Notes under the pieces: model-generated
Told to the model about the DNA's origin: nothing
Databases searched by the model: none
What the model saw: only the letters and a program-made list of their open reading frames with translations
Shown here: one piece after another, positions 49,545-58,536 of the stretch
Position numbering within the stretch: position 1 is the stretch's first letter
Layout: every line of letters starts with the position of its first letter
Program-made: the position numbers and the translations under genes
Source of the DNA: Chloroflexota bacterium
GTDB lineage: Bacteria; Chloroflexota; Dehalococcoidia; SHYD01; JACQUQ01
DNA length: 62,637 bases
NCBI GenBank assembly: GCA_016210175.1
Contig: JACQUQ010000078.1
Coordinates: 1-62,637 of the forward strand
Direction: 5' to 3'

Positions 49545-50258
49545 GTGGCCGACACCATCCACCTGGCGATCGATACCTCGACGGTCTATGCGGGGCTGGC
49601 GGCCAGCCGCGCGGGGACGGTCCTCGCGGAGTACACCTGGCGGGCCGACCGCGACCACACCCGGACCCTGATGCCGGCCATCGTGCGTGTGCTGGAGTTC
49701 CACGGGTGGAAGCCGGAAGACTTGGCGGGCGTGGTGGTCGCCATCGGGCCGGGGAGCTTCAACGGGCTGCGGGTGGGGCTGTCGGTGGCCAAAGGGCTGG
49801 CCCTTGCTCTGGAGGTGCCCCTGGTGGGCGTGAGCACTCTGGCCGCGTCCGCCTACGCCCATGTGTCGGGCGGGCTGCCCGTCTGCGCCATCCAGGACGG
49901 CGGTCGGAAAGAGCTGGCCGTTGCCATCTACCAGCAGCAGGGCGAGCGCTTCGTCTGCCTGCTGGAGGAGCAGATCCTCGCCCCCGAGGCCGTCGCGCGC
50001 CAGGTTACCGGCCCGACGGTGGTGACCGGCGAGGTGCCGGACTGGGCGGCGTCCACGCTGCGGGAGCGCCTCGGCGACCAGGCCCGCTTCGTTCCTCCTA
50101 TGATAGCCGTGCGGCGGTCGGCGGCCCTGGCGGCCCTGGGGTGGCAACGGCTCGCGGCGGGCGACCACGACGATCCCGCTGCGCTGCAACCGCTCTATCT
50201 ACGGCGGCCCCCTATCACCCCGCCCAAGCACGCCGCCGGGGGACACTCACCATCCTGA
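49545..50258 (+). CDS. tsaB: tRNA threonylcarbamoyladenosine biosynthesis protein TsaB
   Basis: LAIDTSTVYAGLAASR...HTRTLMPAIVRVL...GVVVAIGPGSFNGLRVGLSVAKGLALALEVPLVGVSTL. Confidence 0.94.
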   Translation: MADTIHLAIDTSTVYAGLAASRAGTVLAEYTWRADRDHTRTLMPAIVRVLEFHGWKPEDLAGVVVAIGPGSFNGLRVGLSVAKGLALALEVPLVGVSTLAASAYAHVSGGLPVCAIQDGGRKELAVAIYQQQGERFVCLLEEQILAPEAVARQVTGPTVVTGEVPDWAASTLRERLGDQARFVPPMIAVRRSAALAALGWQRLAAGDHDDPAALQPLYLRRPPITPPKHAAGGHSPS

Positions 50259-50267
50259 GGAACGCCG

Positions 50268-51008
50268 GTGTACTTCATCGTGATTGGCGGCGGCTGGTAC
50301 GGCAGCCTGCACACGCGGCAACTGTGCAAGGCGGTGGCGCGGGGCAAGACCGCCTGTGACGGCATCATCGTTGTAGACCGGGACCCGGCCTGCGCCGCGG
50401 CCCAGGAGTTCGCCGGGAACGCGGTGGTGCGCCTGGTGACCGCGGACTGGCTGGCCTTCCTTGGTGCCTATTTTCCTGACGGGGACACCCACGCCGACGA
50501 CCACATCGTTCCCGCCCCCTTCGCTCCCCACCTCGCCTTTGACTGGCTGGTGACCAGCGTCCAGACCGCCTGCCCCGGCGCGACGCTCACCCGTGGGGCC
50601 TTCGACCTGGAACTGGGCCTGCCCTTCGAGAAGCTGGATGCCCAGGGCAACCGCTACCTCAGCGCGGCGGACTGGGTGTGCCCCGTGACTTGTATTGAAC
50701 CCGCAACGTGTCCGGCCATCCGGGGGCCGCGCACCTGGGAGCTGGGCGACCTCCTCGCGACGCACGCCACGCCGGAGCAGGGCTACACGGGACTGGAGCT
50801 CTTCACTTGCCGCCATGCGGTCTACGGTATTGGCACCATCCCGGCGGCGCGGCTCCTGGAGGCCCGCGCCCACGTGCTGGAGGCCCTGGCTCGCCGCCAA
50901 CCGCAGCGCATCGCCGTGGCTACGGTCTCCTCCTGCCACGGTGTGGTCGCCACGCTCCACGCCCTTCCCGCCGAGGATGCCATAGCACCGCCTGGTTGTC
51001 CTCACTGA
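50268..51008 (+). CDS. Uncharacterised protein with N-terminal Rossmann-like GGGWYG motif and Cys-rich centre
   Basis: MYFIVIGGGWYGSLHTRQL...GIIVVDRDP...WVCPVTCIEPATCPAIRGPRTWELGD. Confidence 0.6.
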   Translation: MYFIVIGGGWYGSLHTRQLCKAVARGKTACDGIIVVDRDPACAAAQEFAGNAVVRLVTADWLAFLGAYFPDGDTHADDHIVPAPFAPHLAFDWLVTSVQTACPGATLTRGAFDLELGLPFEKLDAQGNRYLSAADWVCPVTCIEPATCPAIRGPRTWELGDLLATHATPEQGYTGLELFTCRHAVYGIGTIPAARLLEARAHVLEALARRQPQRIAVATVSSCHGVVATLHALPAEDAIAPPGCPH

Positions 51009-51013
51009 CCCCC

Positions 51014-52006
51014 TCAGGCCGGGGTAGCTCCGTTGGTCTCCTGGTCGTGCTGGATGAGGCGGGCCAGCACCGGCAGGCTCACGTTGCCGCCGCTCAGGAC
51101 CACCGCGATGCGCTTGCCCGGCCGCGCGATGCGCCCGGCGGCCAGGGCGGCCGCGCCCACTGCGCCCGCCCCTTCCACCAGCAGCTTGGCCCGCTCCGCC
51201 AGCAGCACCATGGCGTGGGCGATCTCGTCCTCCGTGACGGCCACCATGTCGTCCACGTAGCGCCGTATCATCCCCAGGGTGATGTGGCCGGGGCGGGAGA
51301 CCGCCACCCCATCGGCCAGGGTGGGCGTGGGCCGCACCGTCTCCAGGTGACCGCTGCGGTAGGAGCGCAGCGCCGCGGGCGCGGCCGCCGCCTGCACCCC
51401 GATCAATTCCACCTGGGGGCTCAGGGTCTTCAGCACCAGCCCGATGCCGCTGATAAGCCCGCCGCCACCGACTGGCACCACCACCACCTCCACGTCCGGC
51501 AGCTCGTCCAACACTTCCAGGGCGATGGTGCCCTGGCCGGCGATGACGTAGCGGTTATCGTAGGCGTGGATGAGGGTTTTGCCCTCGGCCCGGCTCAAGC
51601 GTTCGGCGTACTGGAAGGCTTCGTAGTAGTTCTCGCCGTGCAGGATGACCTCGGCGCCGTAGCCGCGCGTCGCCTCAAGTTTGGGAAGGGGCGCGGTACG
51701 GGGCATGACGATGGTCACGGCGATCCCGGCCGCCCGGCCGCCCAGGGCCACCCCTTGGGCATGGTTGCCCGCGCGGGCGGCCACCACGCCGCGCGCCCGC
51801 AGCTCCGGGTCCAGGTGGGCGATCACGTAGAGCGCGCCCCGCAGCTTGAAGGACCCGGTGCGCTGGAGGTTCTCCGGCTTGAACCATACCTCTGCCTCCG
51901 CCAGGCGGCTGAAGGTCTGGGAGCGCAGCAGGGGGGTATGGTAGACCGTCGTCCGCAGAGCGACCCGCGCGGCCTGGACATCGGCAATGGTGGGGGCCGT
52001 CGTCAT
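51014..52006 (-). CDS. Threonine ammonia-lyase / PLP-dependent dehydratase
   Basis: TPLLRSQTFSRLAEAEVWFKPENLQRTGSFKLRGALYVIAHL...GGGGLISGIGLVLK. Confidence 0.93.
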   Translation of the reverse strand: MTTAPTIADVQAARVALRTTVYHTPLLRSQTFSRLAEAEVWFKPENLQRTGSFKLRGALYVIAHLDPELRARGVVAARAGNHAQGVALGGRAAGIAVTIVMPRTAPLPKLEATRGYGAEVILHGENYYEAFQYAERLSRAEGKTLIHAYDNRYVIAGQGTIALEVLDELPDVEVVVVPVGGGGLISGIGLVLKTLSPQVELIGVQAAAAPAALRSYRSGHLETVRPTPTLADGVAVSRPGHITLGMIRRYVDDMVAVTEDEIAHAMVLLAERAKLLVEGAGAVGAAALAAGRIARPGKRIAVVLSGGNVSLPVLARLIQHDQETNGATPA

Positions 52007-52143
52007 GCTGTCCGTCGTGGGGAGAGAAAGGGGCGCGCTGCCCCGGCGCTGCCGCATAGCTCCCTCGGTTCAGGAGGCAGGAGCAGCCGGCAGAAGGCAG
52101 AGAACCGATAGGGAACTGCCTTCTGCCCTCTGCCTGGTGCCTG

Positions 52144-53505
52144 CTAGACCATCATCCCCGGCTGCATAGCTTCCAGGCGCCACCGGACCGCCTGGAGGAA
52201 GGCAAGCGCCTCCGCACCGTCCAGGATACGGTGGTCGAAGGACAGGCACAGGTTTATCATGGCTCGGATGGCGATGGCATTGTCCCGCACCACCGGGCGC
52301 TTGATGATGGCTTCCATGTTCAGGATAGCCGCCTGGCCCACCGGGACGATGGGCTGCGACAGCACCGAGCCGAAGGTGCCGGGGTTGTTGACGGTGAAGG
52401 TGGACCCCTGGACGTCGTTCAGGCTCAGGTTGCCGCGGCGCGCCCGCTCGATGAGATCGGAGCAGGCGCGCGCCAGCCCGGCGATATTCAGCTCGTCGGC
52501 ACGGCGGATCACCGGCACCAGCAGCCCATCGGGGCGGGACACGGCCACGCCGATATGGATACCCCGCTTGCGGATGATGTGGTCGTCGCCCCAGGCCGAG
52601 TTGACCATGGGGTTTTCCCGCAGGGCCTCGGCCACCGCCTTGATCACGAAGGGCAGGTAGGTCAGGTCCAGGCCGGTGCGCCGCTGGAACTCCTCTTTGG
52701 CCTGCGCCCGCACCTGCACCAGCCCGGTCACGTCCACCTCCACCATGGTCCAGGCGTGGGGGATGGTGCGCGCGCTGCGGGCCATGTGCTCGGCGATGGC
52801 CCGGCGCATGGGCGTCAGGGGGATGATCTCCTCCTCGACCGGCGCCTGGGGGGGCATGGCGACCCGCTCCGAGGCCCAGGGCTGGGGGGCGGAGGGAACC
52901 GGCGCGGTCAGTTCGATATGGGCTGCGGCCGCGGCGATCTGCTCCGGCAGCGGCGTCTGGGGCGAGGGCGGCGGCGGGGCCGTGGGCCGCTCGATCTCCT
53001 GCTGCTCCTGGAGGTAGCGCAGCAGGTCCTCCTTGGTGACCCGGCCGCCCAGGCCGGTGCCGGGCACGTCCTCCAGGTTGACGTGGTACTGCTGGGCCAG
53101 GCGCACCACCACCGGGGTGTAGCGGCGAGCGCCGGGGCCGTCCGCCGGCGGGACCACGGGGATCGCGGTCGCCATCGCGCTCACCAGGGCCGGTTCAGGC
53201 GCGCGCTGCGCCTGGGTGCTGGCGGCCCCGACCGGCTCCGGCTCCCGCCGCGGCGCGCCGACCTCCCCGGCCTCCAGGATGACCGCGATCTCGGTCCCGA
53301 CGGGCACCGTCGCGCCCTCCGGCACCGCGATACGCTGGAGGGTGCCGGCCACCGGGGAGGGCACCTCCACGTTCACCTTCTCCGTGATCACCTCGACCAG
53401 GGGCTCGTACTTCTGGATGGTCTCGCCTTCCCGCTTCAGCCAGCGGGCAATGGTCCCCTCGACCACGCTCTCGCCCAGTTGGGGCATGGTGATGCTGGTC
53501 GCCAT
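52144..53505 (-). CDS. 2-oxoacid dehydrogenase E2 (dihydrolipoamide acyltransferase)
   Basis: MATSITMPQLGESVVEGTIARWLKREGETIQKYEPLVEVITEKVNVEVPSP; C-terminal LSFDHRILDGAEALAFLQAVRWRLE. Confidence 0.95.
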   Translation of the reverse strand: MATSITMPQLGESVVEGTIARWLKREGETIQKYEPLVEVITEKVNVEVPSPVAGTLQRIAVPEGATVPVGTEIAVILEAGEVGAPRREPEPVGAASTQAQRAPEPALVSAMATAIPVVPPADGPGARRYTPVVVRLAQQYHVNLEDVPGTGLGGRVTKEDLLRYLQEQQEIERPTAPPPPSPQTPLPEQIAAAAAHIELTAPVPSAPQPWASERVAMPPQAPVEEEIIPLTPMRRAIAEHMARSARTIPHAWTMVEVDVTGLVQVRAQAKEEFQRRTGLDLTYLPFVIKAVAEALRENPMVNSAWGDDHIIRKRGIHIGVAVSRPDGLLVPVIRRADELNIAGLARACSDLIERARRGNLSLNDVQGSTFTVNNPGTFGSVLSQPIVPVGQAAILNMEAIIKRPVVRDNAIAIRAMINLCLSFDHRILDGAEALAFLQAVRWRLEAMQPGMMV

Positions 53506-53617
53506 TCCCCCTCCTCCCCTCCGGAGCCATCCCTTGTCCGTGTACCGTTGTCCGTCCCCCCACCCCGGCCCGCTCTGAGGGAGGGGGGGCGGGGAGCTGA
53601 TGACTGACGACTGAGGG

Positions 53618-54601
53618 CTAATACGCCGCCAGACGGCGCAGGGCCTGCTCGATGGTATCCACGTTCGGCATGACGTGGCGCTCCAGGGGCGGGCTGAAGG
53701 GCATGGCCGGGACATCGGGGGTGGCTACCCGCAGGATCGGCCCGTCCAGGGAGTCGAAGGCTTCCTCGGCGATGAGGGCGGCCACTTCCGCCCCGGCGCC
53801 GATGCTCTTGTTGTCCTCGTAGGCGATGAGCACTTTGCCGCACCGCTGCGCCCACTCCAGGATGGTCGGTCGGTCCAGGGGCGCAATGGTCCGCAGGTCG
53901 ATGACCGCGGTGTCGATGCCGTCCTGGGCCACCCGCTCGGCGGCCTCCAGGGCGTAGTGCAGCATCAGGCCGTAGCTGAACAGCGCGATGGTCCGGCCCT
54001 GCCGCCGTACCTCGGCCCGGTCCAGAGGGACGGTGAAGCTGCCTTCGGGCACCTCGCCCTTGATGAGGCGGTAGGTGCGCTTGTGCTCCAGGAAGATCAC
54101 CGGGTCGGGGTCGGCGATAGCGGCCCGCAGCATACCCTTGGCATCGTAGGGCGTGGCCGGGGCCACCACCTTCAGGCCGGGGATGTGGCCCAGCAGCGCC
54201 TCGATGCTCTGGGAGTGGTAGAGCGCGCCGTGGACCCCGCCGCCGTAGGGCACCCGGATGACGAGCGGACAGTGGAAGTCGTTATTGGAGCGGTAGCGGA
54301 TCTTGGCCGCCTCGTTCATGATCTGGTCGAAGGCCGGGTGGATGAAGTCCGCGAACTGGATTTCGGCCACCGGCAGCAGGCCGTGCAGCGCCGCGCCGAT
54401 GGCTACCCCCACGATACCCGACTCGGCCAGGGGCGCATCGATGACCCGCTCCTCGCCGAACTCCTGCATCAGGCCCTCGGTGATGCGGAACACGCCGCCC
54501 CGCAGGCCCACGTCCTCCCCGATGACGATGATCCGGTCGTCCTGCTGCATGGCCTCGCGCAGGGTATCCCGGACCGCTTCGGCAATAGTCTTGACGGCCA
54601 T
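53618..54601 (-). CDS. 2-oxoacid dehydrogenase E1 beta subunit
   Basis: RDTLREAMQQDDRIIVIGEDVGLRGGVFRITEGLMQEFGEERVIDAPLAESGIVGVAIGAA. Confidence 0.96.
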   Translation of the reverse strand: MAVKTIAEAVRDTLREAMQQDDRIIVIGEDVGLRGGVFRITEGLMQEFGEERVIDAPLAESGIVGVAIGAALHGLLPVAEIQFADFIHPAFDQIMNEAAKIRYRSNNDFHCPLVIRVPYGGGVHGALYHSQSIEALLGHIPGLKVVAPATPYDAKGMLRAAIADPDPVIFLEHKRTYRLIKGEVPEGSFTVPLDRAEVRRQGRTIALFSYGLMLHYALEAAERVAQDGIDTAVIDLRTIAPLDRPTILEWAQRCGKVLIAYEDNKSIGAGAEVAALIAEEAFDSLDGPILRVATPDVPAMPFSPPLERHVMPNVDTIEQALRRLAAY

Positions 54602-54740
54602 ACCTCCCCCCTCCTCCCTGAGGCCACCAGCGGTCAGCGTGCAGCCGTCAGCTTCCGGCCTGGGGACCACATGCTATGGGCTGCCTGGTCACGCGCAAGG
54701 GGGGTCGAGGGTCGGGGACTCCCCGCCCCCCACACCAGGG

Positions 54741-55775
54741 CTACGCCACCCGCGGCGCACCATCTCCGTAGACGTGGCGCAGGGCATCCTCCGGCCGGGG
54801 CAGGGGCGCGCGCTCCGCCGCGTCCGTGGCCTCGTCCACCTGCTGCGCGACCCGCGCGCGGATGGCCTGGTCCAGCTCCGGCGTCAGGATGCCGCCCTCC
54901 TCCAGAACGGTCTTGAAGCGCACGATGGGGTCCTTGGCCCGCCAGGCTTCCACTTCCTCCCGGCTGCGGTAGGTGCGGTCGTCGTCGTCGCTGGAGTGGG
55001 GAGTGAAGCGGTAGGTCTTGGCCTCGATGAGGGTAGGGCCGTCGCCCCGCCGGGCCCGCTCGACCGCCTCTTTCATGGCCCGGTAGACCGCCAGCACGTC
55101 GTTGCCATCCACCGCCACCCCAGGGAAGCCATAGCCTTTGGCACGGTCCGCCACGTGGTCGATCGCCATTTGCTTGTGCCGGGGGACGGAGATGGCGTAG
55201 CCGTTGTTCTCACACACGAAGATCACCGGCAGCCGGTGGATGCCCGCGAAGTTCAGCCCCTCGTGGAAGTCACCCTTGCTGGTCGCGCCGTCACCGAAGT
55301 AGGCGACCGCGACCCCCGCCTCCCGTCGGTACTTCATCGCCAGGGCCACCCCCGCGGCATGGGGGATCTGGGTCGCCACGGGGCTGGAGCCGGTGATGAT
55401 GTTCAGGCGGCGGCTTCCCCAGTGGGCCGGCATCTGGCGGCCGCCGCTGCTGGGGTCCTCGGCCCGCGCCAGCAGGCCCAGCAGGACCTCCCGCGGTGTC
55501 ATGCCCATGACCAGCACCACCCCCAGGTCCCGGTAGTAGGGTAGCACCACATCCTGGCCCCGCTGCAAAGCCCAGGCCGACCCGACCTGGCAGGCCTCGT
55601 GCCCCTGGCACGAGACCACGAAGGCCGCCTTGCCCTGACGCTGGAGGATCCACATGCGCTCGTCCAGGGCGCGGGCCAGCAGCATCGCCTCATACATGCC
55701 CAGGAGATCCTCCCGGCTCAGCCCTTGCTGGCCGGAGCGTACTGATGCTTTTGTGGGGGTACGGGTGCTCGCCAT
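54741..55775 (-). CDS. 2-oxoacid dehydrogenase E1 alpha subunit
   Basis: LLGMYEAMLLARALDERMWILQRQGKAAFVVSCQGHEACQVGSAWAL...VAVAYFGDGATSKGDFHEGLNFAGIHRLPVIFVCENNGYAIS. Confidence 0.96.
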   Translation of the reverse strand: MASTRTPTKASVRSGQQGLSREDLLGMYEAMLLARALDERMWILQRQGKAAFVVSCQGHEACQVGSAWALQRGQDVVLPYYRDLGVVLVMGMTPREVLLGLLARAEDPSSGGRQMPAHWGSRRLNIITGSSPVATQIPHAAGVALAMKYRREAGVAVAYFGDGATSKGDFHEGLNFAGIHRLPVIFVCENNGYAISVPRHKQMAIDHVADRAKGYGFPGVAVDGNDVLAVYRAMKEAVERARRGDGPTLIEAKTYRFTPHSSDDDDRTYRSREEVEAWRAKDPIVRFKTVLEEGGILTPELDQAIRARVAQQVDEATDAAERAPLPRPEDALRHVYGDGAPRVA

Positions 55776-56189
55776 ATCCTCCTCCTCACCCACCGCCCTG
55801 CTGGGCGCGACCGCCCTCATGCTTTCCTGTTTCTATTGTACCTCTATCGTTCGTCTGTAGGTAATAACGAAAGAACTCCCTCTCTGTGGCGCCGTCGTCC
55901 AAGATTCTGGGCCATTCGCCATGGTCGTGGCGATGCACCGTCTCCATGGCGTGCCGAGGGCCGGGGACGGTACCCCGGCCCTCTCCGGGCGCTCGCCTGC
56001 GGTGGTACGGGCACCCAAGGCGGTCTGGAGGGCTCCCAGCGCACTGAGGCCACAACACGGCCCTAGAACACCTGGCTCACCACCCAGATGAGCACGAGCA
56101 CACTGAAGGGAACGCCCAGGAGCCATGCCAATATGTACTTCATGACCGCATCTCCTTCGCAGTAGTCCTCCAGGGTCGGGAGCGCGTGC

Positions 56190-56804
56190 TTACGCGACCC
56201 GGCGCTCTACCCTTTCCTCTCGGGTGCGGTACGCGGTAAGCGTCATCGGCTCTCCCGATGCCATCCACCCACCGATCACGCTGCCGACCAACCCCAGCAG
56301 CAGCGCCGTCACCGCGCCGAGTGCGCTGTTGCGCGCGACCACTGCGGCATTGGGGTCCACGGTCGCAGGCGGGGCGACCGCCCAGGCGGGTGTTCCGGCC
56401 AGGCCGCCAATCCACCCGCCGAAGTAGCCGCCGGCGCCCCAGGCTGCCAGGGCAAGCAGCAGCGGCACCGTCACCAGCCAGACGATAGCGCCGTGGAGCA
56501 TCGCCGGCTCGGACCGGTGGAGGCCCGCGATCCGGCCCGCAATCCATCCGCCGACCACGAACGACAAGAATGCCCCGAATACACTGAAGGCCAATACCCC
56601 CAGGCCGACACCACCCCAGTCGGTGATGCGCTGGGCCGGGCCGAGCTGGTGCGCCCCCAGCGCGATGCCGACCAGGCCGAAGACGAGAGCGGTGGCGAGC
56701 GCAGCCAGCGCTCCCACCCAAACGGCGCTCCAATTGACCGGCCATGGCTGCCAGCGTTCCGCGGGCAGCACGGTAGCCGGGAGATCACCCCGTACAGTAG
56801 TCAT
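56190..56804 (-). CDS. Hypothetical multi-pass membrane protein
   Basis: Several hydrophobic glycine/alanine-rich segments (VGALAALATALVFGLVGIALGA; LGVLAFSVFGAFLSFVVGGWIAGRIAGL). Confidence 0.6.
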   Translation of the reverse strand: MTTVRGDLPATVLPAERWQPWPVNWSAVWVGALAALATALVFGLVGIALGAHQLGPAQRITDWGGVGLGVLAFSVFGAFLSFVVGGWIAGRIAGLHRSEPAMLHGAIVWLVTVPLLLALAAWGAGGYFGGWIGGLAGTPAWAVAPPATVDPNAAVVARNSALGAVTALLLGLVGSVIGGWMASGEPMTLTAYRTREERVERRVA

Positions 56805-57003
56805 CGCAATCTACTCCTCAAGCCCATTGAATTATCATTGGTATAACAGAAATACCACATACTAAGTAAATCATTTGCTGTATGCTCTAGCGCATCTGTT
56901 CCCGTTGCGCCCATGTACAACGCCCGTGGGGGCTCCGCAACGGAGCCCCCACGTTTCGCCAGCCTGGTCGGCGTGGTGGTCTACCGGAGAGGCGCGCCTG
57001 CCG

Positions 57004-57678
57004 TTACGCGGCCTTCGACCGGCCCTCCCACTCTTCCCGCTCCGAGGCTATCTCCGGCGCTTTGGGCCGGATGCGCTCCTCTTCAACCTGGGAGCGAGCC
57101 TCCTCGTGGCGCCGCTCCGTGATCTTTCCCTGACCGAGCGTCACTTCCGCGAGGTTCTGCGCGGTGATGAGGCCCAGGTAGCGGCCCTGCTCGTCCACGA
57201 CCGGTACGGCCATACCGCCCGCGCGCGCCAAGATCTCAGCTGCCTCGCCAATGAGCGCATCGGCATGCACCGCCGCCACGTCCCGCGTCATCAGGTCGCC
57301 GACCCGCCGCTCCTGCACCCGGTAGCCGGGCTGCTCCCAGTAGGGCGTGATCTGCCAGAAGTCACAGAGTTTGCGCTCGTACTCCCGATTGAACTGGGGC
57401 GGCTGGTACGGGCTGAAGGAAGGCGCTTCTTTCAAGATATCCCGCGAGGCCTCAAGCCGCACCCGGTCCTCGCCGATGGTGATCCGATCGCAGGGGACAG
57501 CAAAAAGCTTATCTTCGATGCCCAGGGCGGACAGCACGCCGCCCGTGCCGACCAGGGCGTAGTGGACGCATCCCTCCTGGGCGTCCAGGACAACATCGCG
57601 GATATTGCCAACCCGCTGGCCCTCGCGGTCATACACATCCATACCCTTCAGCCGCTCCACGGATAGCACCGCCATCAT
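57004..57678 (-). CDS. PRC-barrel and CBS domain protein
   Basis: VERLKGMDVYDREGQRVGNIRDVVLDAQEGCVHYALVGTGG (PRC barrel); VGDLMTRDVAAVHADALIGEAAEILARAGGMAVPVVDEQGRYLGLIT (CBS). Confidence 0.85.
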   Translation of the reverse strand: MMAVLSVERLKGMDVYDREGQRVGNIRDVVLDAQEGCVHYALVGTGGVLSALGIEDKLFAVPCDRITIGEDRVRLEASRDILKEAPSFSPYQPPQFNREYERKLCDFWQITPYWEQPGYRVQERRVGDLMTRDVAAVHADALIGEAAEILARAGGMAVPVVDEQGRYLGLITAQNLAEVTLGQGKITERRHEEARSQVEEERIRPKAPEIASEREEWEGRSKAA

Positions 57679-57744
57679 GTCCCCCCGCATATTCGTGAGA
57701 TATCGTAGCTCAGCAACGCCGGGGCTCGGCGGCAGGTTGGGTCC

Positions 57745-57876
57745 TTATTTGAGGGCCTGTTTCCCCTTCTCGGTGACATCCTTCGCTTTTTCCTCACCAT
57801 GCTCGGTCGTCACCTTGGTCTTCTCTTTGACCTCCTCCGCCCCCTCTTTGATGGTCTGCCCGATCTTCTCGACCAT
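57745..57876 (-). CDS. Small charged coiled-coil/LEA-like protein, 43 aa
   Basis: MVEKIGQTIKEGAEEVKEKTKVTTEHGEEKAKDVTEKGKQALK. Confidence 0.55.
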   Translation of the reverse strand: MVEKIGQTIKEGAEEVKEKTKVTTEHGEEKAKDVTEKGKQALK

Positions 57877-58159
57877 GTCGTTCACCTCCGCCAAATAGTG
57901 TGCCAGCCGCATTATTGTAGAGCGTGCGGCCAAGAGCACAGGCTCACCGCTGCACGCAAGAGTCTCGCAATTGTATGCCAGTACCCGGGAAGACCGCGTA
58001 CCAGCGCCATGCGGAACCGGCGCGGATGACCTGCCTGGCCGCGACACACGGCAAGCACCGGGAGGAGCCACAGCCAGGTGGGAGAGCCGCGTAAGGCGCA
58101 GGTGATGGGCGGCCCGGCTGCCCGCCGGAAAAGCCGGGCATTACCGGCCCCCCGGACAC

Positions 58160-58197
58160 AAAAAGGGAGCGGGCAGCCAGTGTAGGCTGTCCGCTCC
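58160..58197 (-). terminator. Rho-independent terminator downstream of tRNA-Glu
   Basis: Minus strand 13-bp stem ggagcggacagcc/ggctgcccgctcc followed by CTTTTTG. Confidence 0.8.
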
Positions 58198-58216
58198 AAG
58201 GGATAAGTGCGTTGGT

Positions 58217-58289
58217 AGCGCATGCGGGATTCGAACCCGCGATCTCCGCCTTGAGAGGGCGGTGTCCTGGGCCGCTAGACGAATGCGCC
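58217..58289 (-). tRNA. tRNA-Glu(CTC)
   Basis: ggcgcattcgtctagcggcccaggacaccgccCTCTCAAggcggagatcgcgggttcgaatcccgcatgcgct folds as a cloverleaf with anticodon CTC and GGTTCGAATC T-arm. Confidence 0.95.
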
Positions 58290-58536
58290 ACCCAAAAGTC
58301 CAGGGCCTTTGCCGGACATGGTTAGCATACCATACTTACCGGGCGGTGGGCAAGCCTTTCCGGGACAGCATCCCTACTTGGTCCGTGATTGAGACGGCCG
58401 CCCTGGGGAAGCAGCCCTCCTGGACCACCACACGGCCACGTCCAGGACCACCCAACGTCGCTCCACCCAGCATGGTAGGCCGTGGGCGGTGCCCGGAACT
58501 GCCGCGCTCCCGCCGGCACCGGCTGGGAAAGGCGCG

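Noticed and set aside
52070-52145. Low-complexity inverted repeat (ctgccttctgccctctgcc) upstream of the E2 gene stop as a possible regulatory RNA
   Set aside because: Resembles simple intergenic repeats; no supporting promoter or conserved structure visible.
41620-55775. Coexistence of a four-subunit ferredoxin oxidoreductase and a 2-oxoacid dehydrogenase complex as a novelty
   Set aside because: Both enzyme types commonly occur together in facultative or thermophilic bacteria; substrate specificity cannot be read here.
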